A stretch of DNA of 10,377 nt, taken from contig DATMRF010000098.1 of NCBI GenBank assembly GCA_035566435.1, positions 1-10,377 on the forward strand, read 5' to 3'. The notes under the pieces are model-generated. The model saw only the letters and a list, made by a program, of their open reading frames with translations. It did no database searches and was not told the origin of the DNA. Both the position numbers and the translations under genes were made by a program. The stretch is from DATMRF01 sp035566435. Lineage in GTDB: Bacteria; Verrucomicrobiota; Verrucomicrobiia; Limisphaerales; UBA8199. Shown in pieces: positions 1 through 6,707 of the stretch (the stretch's first letter is position 1; every line of letters begins with the position of its first letter).

Positions 1-346
1 CCAGCGAGCCGACAAACCGCAGTTCGGCTTCCTGGGCTTCGTCGAGGGTCGGGGTGTTCTCGGGGGAGAAACTCAACCAGCCATCCTCATACAGCTTGAG
101 CACCGCCCACCAGTTGAGATGCATTTCCTCGCACACGCCGCGCGGGGTGGCCGGAAAGAGCAATTGCTGGGCGGCGGCGACGCGGGCACTCTGCGGATTG
201 TCGTCGTGTAGATGGAACAGCAGTGCCGGGACGGCGGCGGCGCCGGTCACCGGGTAATGATTCGGCTCGAAACTCGCGTGCATGGCCCTCAGAGACAACA
301 GCGATTTCTTCCACAATCCCCTACAGACCGCCACCCCTTCCGCCAT
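1..346 (-). CDS. Unrecognised protein, N-terminal part (runs off left edge)
   Basis: The reverse strand is open from ATG at 346 to base 1 with no stop, giving about 115 residues; the C-terminus lies outside the window. From the internal Met at 283 the protein reads MHASFEPNHYPVTGAAAVPA, later VCEEMHLNWWAVLKLYEDGW and FSPENTPTLDEAQEAEL. Third codon positions are strongly G/C, as expected for coding sequence here. The start is uncertain. ATG 346 has no visible ribosome binding site; ATG 283 has GAGGG only a few bases upstream. No signal peptide or membrane segment is seen, so it is probably cytosolic. I do not recognise the family. It follows the paralog at 454-984 in the same direction after a gap of about 107 bp (170 bp from the later start), so the two could share a transcript. 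Confidence 0.6.
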   Translation of the reverse strand, partial: MAEGVAVCRGLWKKSLLSLRAMHASFEPNHYPVTGAAAVPALLFHLHDDNPQSARVAAAQQLLFPATPRGVCEEMHLNWWAVLKLYEDGWLSFSPENTPTLDEAQEAELRFVGSL

Positions 347-453
347 CCAGCGGCTCAGCGATTCCGATATTACCGCGGCACGACGAGAAGGGAAGGGAAA
401 AATCTATGCGGGCGAAGGGCGCAATTCAGAGGCCACGGGCCAGCCCGGATATT

Positions 454-984
454 TCACACTTGCCAGGGCGGAGCGCAGGCATCAACCGTGACCTTGCGTT
501 CCTCGATAAGGAAATCCAGACAGCCTCGCCGCGCGACGGTCTGCAAATAATCCCGCGCGCGGTCCAGCCGGGCGCCAGGGTTATCGGGCATGGCGATTAG
601 CGCGACCAGGGCAGCCGCGCCTTGCCGATGATGGGGAAGCCAGGCGTCCACCCAAACGTAGAACGGCAGCGGCAGGCCCTCGGCGGCCCGAACGGCAACC
701 ACAATGACATCCGCGCGCAAGGCAGTGGACACTGCCCCGGCCAGAACCGCCGGTTCGCTAAGCTCACCTATCTTCCACCAGGTCCTGCGGACGGTGTCCT
801 GGCCGACCAGTCCGGCGACCCGCTCACAGAACTCGCTGGCCCAGCGGCGAGTTGCCGGATCTTCATAAACAACTGTGACGTTTAGCGCATAATCGACGCG
901 AGAGGCGCCGATCGCCGCTTCCTGCAAGGGAGCGATTTGTTCTAAGGCAGCCGCTGGTACCGGAGGCTCTAGAGCGGGCTTCAC
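454..984 (-). CDS. Orphan alpha/beta protein, paralog A of a tandem pair
   Basis: A 176-residue protein of a family I cannot name. Seen directly: it is a clear paralog of the gene at 1448-1933, about 60% identical by eye over the central 100 residues. Shared motifs are YALNV-VYED (residues 32-42), TWWKIGEL (68-75), VLAGAVS-A-RAD (80-92), EGLPLPFYVWV (102-112) and WLPHH (115-119). Alternating hydrophobic strands (LNVTVVY, DVIVVAV, ALVALIA, LDFLIEE) suggest a Rossmann- or flavodoxin-like fold; this is inference. There is no signal peptide or membrane helix, so it is probably cytosolic. The start is GTG at 984, with no good ribosome binding site visible; a later start is possible because the first 30 residues are not shared with the paralog. 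No P-loop, zinc ligands or DNA-binding motif is evident, and no function is assigned. Confidence 0.82.
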   Translation of the reverse strand: MKPALEPPVPAAALEQIAPLQEAAIGASRVDYALNVTVVYEDPATRRWASEFCERVAGLVGQDTVRRTWWKIGELSEPAVLAGAVSTALRADVIVVAVRAAEGLPLPFYVWVDAWLPHHRQGAAALVALIAMPDNPGARLDRARDYLQTVARRGCLDFLIEERKVTVDACAPPWQV

Positions 985-1082
985 GCGGCTTTAGCGGTCT
1001 TGATTGGCCTTGTCCATGCCACGTCGCCAGACCAGTGGATGGGAAGGAAGCCGATGGCTATTGGCCGAGCTTGGAGTAGAAA

Positions 1083-1157
1083 GGAGGACCCAGCGTCCCG
1101 AAGTGTCCCCTCAAACCCCCTAAGAGGCGGACCATACCGAGACGCCGGGTCTTCTCC
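1083..1157. repeat. Imperfect palindrome in paralog spacer
   Basis: The left arm at 1083-1100 starts GGAGGACCCAGCGTCCCG. The reverse complement of 1137-1157 reads GGAGAAGACCCGGCGTCTCG. They match apart from a two-base insertion and two transitions. A nested inner stem CCTC (1109-1112) / GAGG (1124-1127) sits inside. The whole would fold as a roughly 75-base hairpin on either strand. It lies in the 463-bp spacer between the two paralogs and is not in any convincing gene. Mismatched arms with transitions look like an ageing REP- or MITE-like dispersed element or a structured RNA; only one copy is visible here. Confidence 0.55.
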
Positions 1158-1252
1158 CAACCGACCCTCTGTTCTCCGTACTAAAAGTAAAAGCCTGGTT
1201 CCGTCAGCGGCGCGCATAGAGCATCACTTCTGTTTTCCGACTGAGTCCTGGC

Positions 1253-1288
1253 GGCCGCTCAACCGGGCGCAGGCACAGGCCGCTCAAC
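1253..1288. repeat. Direct repeat of GGCCGCTCAAC
   Basis: GGCCGCTCAAC occurs at 1253-1263 and again exactly at 1278-1288, a 25-bp offset. It lies in the paralog spacer and may be an incidental short duplication or a binding-site pair. Confidence 0.4.
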
Positions 1289-1346
1289 GGTGGCGAGAAT
1301 AGAAGGTAGAGTCTTTTTCGAACAGTCGGGAAGAACAGAGAATTTG

Positions 1347-1366
1347 TGTCAGGGAATTACCTGACA
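1347..1366. repeat. Perfect 7-bp inverted repeat TGTCAGG-N6-CCTGACA
   Basis: TGTCAGG at 1347-1353 and CCTGACA at 1360-1366 are perfect reverse complements around the loop GAATTA. It sits about 80 bp past the stop of paralog B on the minus strand. No T-run follows on either strand, so it is not a canonical intrinsic terminator. It could be a transcript-end hairpin or a dimeric regulator site. Confidence 0.45.
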
Positions 1367-1447
1367 GGCGGAAACCGGAAAGCAGGCGCGCGCCAGAGGC
1401 GCAGGGGGCCCAAAAAGTGCCCGCCTCATTACCTCGGCGGCTACAAG

Positions 1448-1933
1448 CTACGAGTCCGCGGGGGACTGCTCGGCCAACAGGAAATGCATGCGCCCTTGGC
1501 GCGCCACGGCGCGCAGGTATTCGCGAACGCGGCCGGATTCGGCATTCGGCCGTTCGACCGCACCCAGCAGGGCGACCAGGGCGCTCCCGCCGGGAAGATG
1601 ATGGGGCAGCCAGGAGTTGACCCAGACGTAAAAGGACAGCGGCAAACCTTCGGTCGCAGTATGCGCCACGACCACCAGGTCGGCCCGCATCGCCTGCGAG
1701 ACCGCGCCGGCCAGCACCCCGGGATGACTCAGGTCGCCCAGCTTCCACCAGGTGCCGCGGACCACGTTTGACCCGGCCAGTTTTTCCGCGCGGTCAAAGA
1801 TGTTCTTGGCCCACTTCCAGGTCAGTGCATCTTCGTAAACCAGCGCCACATTCAGCGCGTACCCCGACCCCGGCAAGCTGCTAACCAGCTTGTCCAGGCG
1901 CCCATTGAGCTTGGTGACAGACGTTTGTGTCAT
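1448..1933 (-). CDS. Orphan alpha/beta protein, paralog B of a tandem pair
   Basis: A 161-residue protein paralogous to 454-984 and likewise of unrecognised function. Conserved blocks are GYALNVALVYED (24-35), TWWKLGDL (61-68), GVLAGAVSQAMRADLVVVA (72-90), EGLPLSFYVWV (95-105) and WLPHH (108-112). Predicted strands are LNVALVY, DLVVVAH, ALVALLG and MHFLLAE, again suggesting a small Rossmann-like fold (inference). I chose ATG at 1933 because GAGGG sits nine bases upstream; a TTG at 1963 in the same frame would add ten residues, but the ribosome binding site would then be inside the gene. The C-terminal thirds of the paralogs diverge most. The W-W-K and W-L-P-H-H residues are kept in both copies, as expected for functional or packing residues. 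No export signal is seen. Confidence 0.85.
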   Translation of the reverse strand: MTQTSVTKLNGRLDKLVSSLPGSGYALNVALVYEDALTWKWAKNIFDRAEKLAGSNVVRGTWWKLGDLSHPGVLAGAVSQAMRADLVVVAHTATEGLPLSFYVWVNSWLPHHLPGGSALVALLGAVERPNAESGRVREYLRAVARQGRMHFLLAEQSPADS

Positions 1934-2360
1934 AATTTTGTTCCCTCGCGGTGATGTTGCCAACCGCGCCGCTTGAGCAGTTATTGACAGCTCGTCCTGC
2001 CGCAGGACAATCCGGCCAGCCCCTCAGCCGGCCACATGTTCGTCTTCCTGCATTTAACAGGAGCCGTCATCGCCCGCCGCTCGAACCGCCGGCTGCCGCT
2101 CTGTTTTGGTCCGGCCCGGCAGGCCGAACGGCGGGAGACAAAAGTGAGGCCGCAAGTCTTATGCCATGCGCTAATTTGACACTTTAAGATCCTTCATCCA
2201 AGTGCATCTCCGATCGTTGGTCCGGAGCATGCGCTCCCAAGGTGTTGGGGTTCCGACAGGCCTGCCGGCTCGTATCGAGTTCTGCGAGTCCTCACCGCGC
2301 GTTTTTTGTCGCTCCCGATATTGAATAAAAACCAGGGTTTTGTGGTCAGATTAGGCAGGA
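1934..2360. other. 427-bp divergent spacer, no gene seen
   Basis: This stretch lies between paralog B (minus) and the 71-residue gene (plus), so it should hold both promoters. I see a perfect hairpin GTCCTG-CCG-CAGGAC at 1994-2008, another GGAGC-ATGC-GCTCC at 2224-2237, and a consensus-like TTGACA at 2176-2181 without a convincing -10 at the right distance. No reading frame looks like a real gene. Confidence 0.5.
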
Positions 2361-2576
2361 ATGAAACTTCAGCAAAAGAAGCCGTTACGGCCCTTGGCCA
2401 AAGGCCAATTGTGGCAAATCAATGATGCCTACATCCAGATCGTAGAGCTGGGCCGAAGGTTGATTCAGTACAAGATGCTCCGCCAGCAGGGCCAGCGGGC
2501 TGTCCGCACGCAGATGACAGGGATCGAAACTCTCGAGACCTATCTCAAAGACAACGCTGCTCGCCTGGTTCAATAG
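2361..2576 (+). CDS. Small orphan protein, 71 residues
   Basis: A short basic protein of unknown function. It starts at ATG 2361, with AGGCAGGA immediately upstream as a closely spaced ribosome binding site. The first half contains KGQLWQINDAYIQIVELGRR (residues 14-33), which looks like several short beta strands, as in small barrel folds. The second half, from TGIETLETYLKDNAARLV (53-70), looks helical. No cysteines, signal peptide or membrane helix is present. The composition, with amphipathic strands plus a terminal helix and ordinary codon use, argues for a real gene rather than chance. The pattern GQLW-D-YIQIVELG with a YLK-N tail feels familiar as a small conserved verrucomicrobial protein, but I cannot name the family. 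It precedes the NADH dehydrogenase gene by 219 bp; the intervening hairpins make co-transcription uncertain. Confidence 0.75.
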   Translation: MKLQQKKPLRPLAKGQLWQINDAYIQIVELGRRLIQYKMLRQQGQRAVRTQMTGIETLETYLKDNAARLVQ

Positions 2577-2634
2577 GCGGAATTCCGAATTGCTCGCGGC
2601 AAAGCGTTCCACGCCCTTTTTCCCTCCCCCTCAG

Positions 2635-2696
2635 CCCGGTCCATGAACCGGGGCGGGGACGGCCACGTCCCCGTGGTCCTCGCCTCGACCGAGGAC
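2635..2696. repeat. Cluster of three consecutive perfect hairpins
   Basis: Three back-to-back inverted repeats are present. CCCGGT (2635-2640) pairs with ACCGGG (2647-2652); CGGGGAC (2654-2660) with GTCCCCG (2667-2673); GTCCTCG (2676-2682) with CGAGGAC (2690-2696). Stems are 6, 7 and 7 bp with loops of 6, 6 and 7 bases, and the stems are almost abutting. The cluster lies between the 71-residue gene and the NADH dehydrogenase. It has no T-run, so it is more like a REP-type dispersed element or structured RNA leader than a terminator. Confidence 0.6.
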
Positions 2697-2795
2697 GCAG
2701 GTAGTTCACCGGGAACCCTGGCGTTCTCAATCAGCCTCCTTGTACTTTTGCGCTATACTAGGTGGTTGCAGGGACTACGCATCAGTCATGGTCTT

Positions 2796-4832
2796 ATGGA
2801 TAAACAACGGATTATCATAATCGGCGGGGGTTTCGGCGGGGTGAAATGCGCGCAGACCTTGTGCAGTGCATTGTCGCCGGACCAGGCTGAGGTGGTGCTG
2901 TTCGATCGCCAGAATCATTTGGTATTCAGCCCGCTATTGGCCGAGGTAGTGGGGTCCTCGATTAACTCGCTGGACGTGGTCGTGCCCCTGAGGCAACTGC
3001 TGCCAGGGGTGTTTTGCCGGACCGAAGAGGTGCATGGGGTTGATCCGGCCAGGAATGAGATTGGATACAGAGCGGAGGATGGGCAGCCCGCCCGGATGAG
3101 TTACGACCATTTGGTTATCGCGTGCGGCTCCGTCGCCAACCTCAACGTCGTGCCCGGCATGGCCGATCACGCGCATCCGCTCAAGACCGTCTTGGACGCG
3201 GCCAGCTTACGGTCGCACCTGGTGGAACAAATGGAACAGGCCGAGGTGGCGGCGGACCCGGCGCGACGGGCCTGGCACCTCACCGTGCTGGTGGTCGGCG
3301 GTGGCTACAGCGGCGTCGAGGCGGCTGGAGAAATTAATGATTTGCTGCGCAGCAGTGCGCGCTACTTCCGAAACTGGAAGGAGCCGGAGGTGAAGGTCAT
3401 GCTGCTCCATTCGCGGGACCAGATTCTGCCGGAGATTAGCCCCGGGCTCAGGGTTTTTGCGCGAAAGAAGATGGAGCGGGCGGGCGTGGAGATGGTTTTG
3501 AGCGCTCGCGCGGCCTCCGCAACGTCGGAAGGAGTCGGCCTGCAGGACGGGCGCTTCCTGAGGGGCGGCACGATTGTGTGCACCATTGGCAGCTCGGCGG
3601 CGCCGCTGCTCACCGGGCTAAAGGCCGCGAGGGAGAACGATCGCCTGGTGACTGAGCCCGACATGCGCCTGAAAGGCTCAAATAACGTGTGGGCAGCGGG
3701 CGATTGCGCGTGCATCATCAATGCGCAAGACGCAAAGCAGGCGCCGACAACCGGCCAGTTCGCCGAGCGCCAAGGACGGCAATGCGCGCAAAACATCGTT
3801 CGGGCGTTGCGCGGAGAGGCGACGCGCCCGTTCCGGTTCAAGCTCCTCGGCGAGTTGTGTTCCATTGGCGGTCACTCGGCGGTGGCCGACTTGTTCGGGC
3901 TGCATTTATCGGGCTTCCTGGCGTGGTTCGCCTGGCGAGGGATCTACTTGTTCAAGCTGCCCACCTGGGGCCGGAGGCTGCAGGTGGGGTTTGATTGGGC
4001 GACGCTGCTGGTGTTTCCCCGCGACCTCGCTTTCGTGCGGGTGGAGCAAACCCAGCGGGTGTCGCACGCGCATTACGGTCCGGGCGAGTTCATTATCCGG
4101 CGTGGCGAAGCGCCGACGAACTTTTATGTGCTCGAAAAGGGAGAGGTCGAGGTCGTGCGTGATAACAACGGTGCTGTTACCGAGGTAGTGGCGGTGCTGG
4201 GAGCCGGTTCGTTTTTTGGCGAACGCGCCCTGTTGGGGAACCGGCCGCGGGCCATGTCCGTCCGCGCGCGGACCCCGGTCGAGGTGTTGGTGATGGGCAA
4301 GAATGTGTTCACCCAAATGTCAGGCGCGCTTGCGCCATTCCGGGACGCGCTGGCCCAGGCGTTGAACCGGCGGGCGGTGGATGTTTGGAAGGACCGTCCC
4401 CAAGTCTATGAACTGCTCCAGCAGACGCTGGTAAGAGACCTGATGGAGGCGGTGCCGCAACCACTGTTGACGCCGACGACGACGCTGCGCGAGGTAGGGC
4501 AGGTGTTTGTCGAGCATGGGAACGAGTTTTTTTACATTTCGAGCGACGGCCAAACCATCGAAGGGGTGGTGACCATCACCGACCTGTTGCGCGGGCAGGC
4601 CAGTGGCGCGACCCGCACGACGCCCGTGAGCGAGTTCATGACGAAAAACCCGGTGGCGGTCGCCGCGGATGATACCTGCGCGCTCGCCGCGACCACCCTG
4701 CGCGAGTATCGGCTCAAAAGCCTGCCGGTGGTGGAGGACAAAACCGGCCGAAAGCTCAAGGGTTGCTTGAGAATCAGGAAACTTATGGCGTTCGTTTTGA
4801 AGGAGACGGCAGGTGAAGCTGGCTCAGTTTAA
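2796..4832 (+). CDS. Type II NADH dehydrogenase with cyclic-nucleotide-binding and CBS domains
   Basis: A 678-residue NDH-2-like flavoprotein predicted to oxidise NADH and reduce membrane quinone without pumping protons. Residues 1-420 form the dehydrogenase: FAD Rossmann motif GGGFGG (10-15), NAD(P) Rossmann motif VVGGGYSGVEAAGEI (166-180), FAD motif WAAGDCA (299-305), TTGQFAERQG (318-327), and an amphipathic/hydrophobic stretch around 366-410 likely for membrane attachment. Residues about 427-510 are a CNMP/CRP-type sensor with FGERALLGNRPRAMSVR (474-490); Glu476 and the phosphate-binding Arg485 are present, so cyclic nucleotide binding is plausible. Residues about 546-665 are a CBS pair (VRDLMEAV; VSEFMTKNPVAV). 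Ordinary NDH-2 enzymes are about 400-450 residues, so this is a fusion. ATG 2796 is chosen because the preceding in-frame bases are hairpins. The ribosome binding site is weak. The end overlaps the convergent transglycosylase gene by 50 bp. Confidence 0.9.
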   Translation: MDKQRIIIIGGGFGGVKCAQTLCSALSPDQAEVVLFDRQNHLVFSPLLAEVVGSSINSLDVVVPLRQLLPGVFCRTEEVHGVDPARNEIGYRAEDGQPARMSYDHLVIACGSVANLNVVPGMADHAHPLKTVLDAASLRSHLVEQMEQAEVAADPARRAWHLTVLVVGGGYSGVEAAGEINDLLRSSARYFRNWKEPEVKVMLLHSRDQILPEISPGLRVFARKKMERAGVEMVLSARAASATSEGVGLQDGRFLRGGTIVCTIGSSAAPLLTGLKAARENDRLVTEPDMRLKGSNNVWAAGDCACIINAQDAKQAPTTGQFAERQGRQCAQNIVRALRGEATRPFRFKLLGELCSIGGHSAVADLFGLHLSGFLAWFAWRGIYLFKLPTWGRRLQVGFDWATLLVFPRDLAFVRVEQTQRVSHAHYGPGEFIIRRGEAPTNFYVLEKGEVEVVRDNNGAVTEVVAVLGAGSFFGERALLGNRPRAMSVRARTPVEVLVMGKNVFTQMSGALAPFRDALAQALNRRAVDVWKDRPQVYELLQQTLVRDLMEAVPQPLLTPTTTLREVGQVFVEHGNEFFYISSDGQTIEGVVTITDLLRGQASGATRTTPVSEFMTKNPVAVAADDTCALAATTLREYRLKSLPVVEDKTGRKLKGCLRIRKLMAFVLKETAGEAGSV

Positions 4833-5736
4833 CGCCTTCGCGGCGGAAAAGGGTGGCCTCAACCTTCGGCACGAACATCTGCGTCTCCGCGGGCAGGCGG
4901 TCGGCAATGGCATCGAAGCTGGCCGCTTTGCGCCAGGCGAGAAGCGACTGGACCGTCCCTTCGCCGGCGTTGTAGGCGGCCAGGGCCAGGCGCCAATCTT
5001 TGAAATGACCACGTAAGTAGCGCAGGTACTGCGCCGCGGCGCGGCCGCTGGTCTCGGGTTTGAGCCTCTGGTCCAGCGGCCAGGTGCGCAACCCGTAGCG
5101 CCGCGCGGTGTCCGGCATGAGCTGAAAGAGACCCGCCGCGCCAACCGGGCTCCGCGCGCGCGGATCGAAGGAAGACTCGACCTCGGCGATCCAGACAAGT
5201 TCGGGCGGAACCTTTTCCGCGGCGAAAATTGGCTTCAGGCATGAGATGTACGGCTTGGCATTCTTCGGCCATGGCCGCTCGGCCAGCTCGCGAACCCAGA
5301 CCTCCCGTTCTCTTTGCGGCGCCGGATTGGGCGGGTGTCTGGGCGGTTGGCCGGGCTCGGTCTTTGGCGGCGGGATGAGCAGTCGAAACTGGTCGGCCAC
5401 TTCCAGATAATCCAACCGGGCTTTGAGCCAGAGAGCATAGGGCAAAGTCTCCTCGTAAGATTCCAACAGCGGGAGCACAGTCCTGGCAGCGTCTTTGAGT
5501 CCCGCCAGGTCCACCACATATTCCCCGTGGAACTGTTTCTGAATTTCCGCCAGAAATTGTCTGACCTTCTCCTGGTCGGCGCTCTGCAAGACGCGCAAGG
5601 CGTCTTCGTCGAGATTCTCCTTCGCCCACTGCTGCGCCGAACGGAGGAGGTCGTCATCCACGGTCAGGGTGTCGTTCTGCCCGGGAGTGTTCAACCCCGC
5701 GAAAAGTAAAATCAGCAGAAGGCCGGTTTTCTTCAT
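4783..5736 (-). CDS. Exported lytic transglycosylase (SLT family)
   Basis: A 317-residue murein lytic transglycosylase expected to cleave the MurNAc-GlcNAc bond of peptidoglycan in the periplasm. MKKTGLLLILLFAGLNTPG (1-19) is a signal peptide; there is no lipobox cysteine, so it is probably released. Residues 20-150 are a helical, charged, family-unspecific domain with a Pro-rich linker (about 121-140). Residues 160-300 are the SLT domain: AEVESSF (184-190) with catalytic Glu187, GAAGLFQLMPDTA (199-211), and LALAAYNAGEGTV (250-262). These match the MltD/Slt70 catalytic-domain pattern. ATG 5736 is chosen over an in-frame upstream start 120 bases earlier because it begins at the signal peptide. 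It lies 32 bp after the sugar isomerase gene, so the two are probably co-transcribed. No LysM repeat is visible. The last 16 codons lie antisense to the end of the NADH dehydrogenase gene. Confidence 0.9.
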   Translation of the reverse strand: MKKTGLLLILLFAGLNTPGQNDTLTVDDDLLRSAQQWAKENLDEDALRVLQSADQEKVRQFLAEIQKQFHGEYVVDLAGLKDAARTVLPLLESYEETLPYALWLKARLDYLEVADQFRLLIPPPKTEPGQPPRHPPNPAPQREREVWVRELAERPWPKNAKPYISCLKPIFAAEKVPPELVWIAEVESSFDPRARSPVGAAGLFQLMPDTARRYGLRTWPLDQRLKPETSGRAAAQYLRYLRGHFKDWRLALAAYNAGEGTVQSLLAWRKAASFDAIADRLPAETQMFVPKVEATLFRREGVKLSQLHLPSPSKRTP

Positions 5737-5768
5737 ACCCGCCACTTCGCGGCCAGGAATAGGCAGAT

Positions 5769-6680
5769 TCAGCTCGCGAGAATCTTCTCCAACCGCTGGA
5801 CCAGGTCGCGCAGCCCTTCCGGGGTATCGCCGCCGCCCTGCTCGGTTATCGTCCACCCGTTGTAGCCGATGTCGTCCACGGCTTTCATCACCGCCGGCCA
5901 GTCGTCATCACCTTCGAGCAGTTTCACCTCAAAACCCTTCCACAGCCCCTCATTATCGCGCTTCTTGCGGCTGAACTCTTTAATGTGGAACTTTTGGATG
6001 CGCTTGCCCAGGATCCGAATCCACTGTTCCGGCCAGCCGAAGTTGATGATGTTGCCGACGTCGAAATGCCAGCCGACGGCCGGGCTGTTGAACTCATCGA
6101 CGTAACGCACGGCTTCCAGCGGGCTGAGCAGGAACTGGTTCCAAACGTTCTCGCACGCTATCTTGACGCCGAGTTCCTCCGCCAGTGGAACGGCTTTGCG
6201 GATTTCGACCTGCGAGCGCGTCCAGGCGTCCGCGTAGCTGACCTCCTTGCTGACGACGGCTGGAACAAGCAAAACGGAGGACGCGCCGTACCGTTTCGCG
6301 TCGCGCAAGGTTTGTTTGAGCGCCTCCAAACCCTCCTCGCGCACTTTCGGGCTCGGATGAGAAAGCGGCTTGGACCAGTGATGGACGCCGCAAACGCTGG
6401 GAATGAACAGGCCGGTTTCGTCGCGCGCGCGGATCACTTCATCCTGGTCCATGTGGCTGTTCATCTCGGCGCCTTCAAAGCCTGCTTCTTTGACAGCCTT
6501 CATTTTCTCGAGCAAAGAGCCTTTGATGCCGACGGTGCCCCACATAATGGCCTTCTTGATGGGACGCTTCCTAGAGGCAGTGCTCGCCGAAGTCTCCTGG
6601 TCTGCGCCCAGTGTTGCCGGTGCTACCGCCGCCAGCGCCAGCGCACTCGCGCCCGTTCGAAAAAAATCGCGACGATTCAT
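5769..6680 (-). CDS. Tat-exported sugar phosphate isomerase/epimerase-like TIM-barrel protein
   Basis: A 303-residue protein of the xylose-isomerase-like/AP-endonuclease-2 TIM-barrel superfamily, whose members isomerise or epimerise sugars using a divalent metal. MNRRDFFRTGASALALAAVA (1-20) is a twin-arginine signal (Arg3-Arg4), so the folded enzyme is predicted to be exported. Likely metal or catalytic ligands follow the usual Glu-Asp-His-Glu order: Glu177 in ACENVW, Asp207 in HFDVGN, His232 in KFHIKE and Glu280 in TITEQ. Start ATG 6680 is preceded by GGGAAAG at good distance; a GTG at 6707 inside the last repeat unit is less likely. It follows the Gfo/Idh/MocA gene across a repeat-filled 121-bp spacer and precedes the transglycosylase by 32 bp. 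The pairing with a Tat-exported oxidoreductase suggests keto-sugar chemistry outside the cytoplasm, but the substrate cannot be inferred. Confidence 0.88.
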   Translation of the reverse strand: MNRRDFFRTGASALALAAVAPATLGADQETSASTASRKRPIKKAIMWGTVGIKGSLLEKMKAVKEAGFEGAEMNSHMDQDEVIRARDETGLFIPSVCGVHHWSKPLSHPSPKVREEGLEALKQTLRDAKRYGASSVLLVPAVVSKEVSYADAWTRSQVEIRKAVPLAEELGVKIACENVWNQFLLSPLEAVRYVDEFNSPAVGWHFDVGNIINFGWPEQWIRILGKRIQKFHIKEFSRKKRDNEGLWKGFEVKLLEGDDDWPAVMKAVDDIGYNGWTITEQGGGDTPEGLRDLVQRLEKILAS

Positions 6681-6707
6681 AGATTCTTTCCCGCTTGAAC
6701 CTTTCAC

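Larger units (their letters stand above)
985..1447. other. 463-bp spacer between the paralogs, no convincing gene
   Basis: Reading frames here are short and of low quality, with none showing a recognisable protein. A frame on the minus strand ending in a GTGA overlap with paralog A at 981-984 exists, but its translation crosses the palindrome at 1083-1157 and looks non-coding. The spacer holds that palindrome, an 11-bp direct repeat at 1253-1288 and a 7-bp-stem hairpin at 1347-1366. Any promoter for paralog A should be in this stretch, but I cannot identify one. Confidence 0.6.

Noticed and set aside
981..1217. Minus-strand frame of 78 codons with GTGA overlap to paralog A
   Set aside because: It crosses the 75-bp palindrome, has no recognisable motif or ribosome binding site, and is better explained as repeat-bearing spacer.
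2643..2795. N-terminal extension of the NADH dehydrogenase by 51 residues
   Set aside because: The extension translates the three-hairpin cluster; the FAD motif of this family normally starts within the first ten residues, as it does from ATG 2796.
4859..5629. Second minus-strand frame of 256 codons inside the transglycosylase gene
   Set aside because: Out of frame with the catalytic SLT motifs, Arg/Gly-rich and without a family pattern.
5985..6698. Plus-strand frame of 237 codons opposite the isomerase
   Set aside because: It is antisense to a gene with clear Tat signal and metal-ligand motifs; its length is a by-product of GC-rich codon use.
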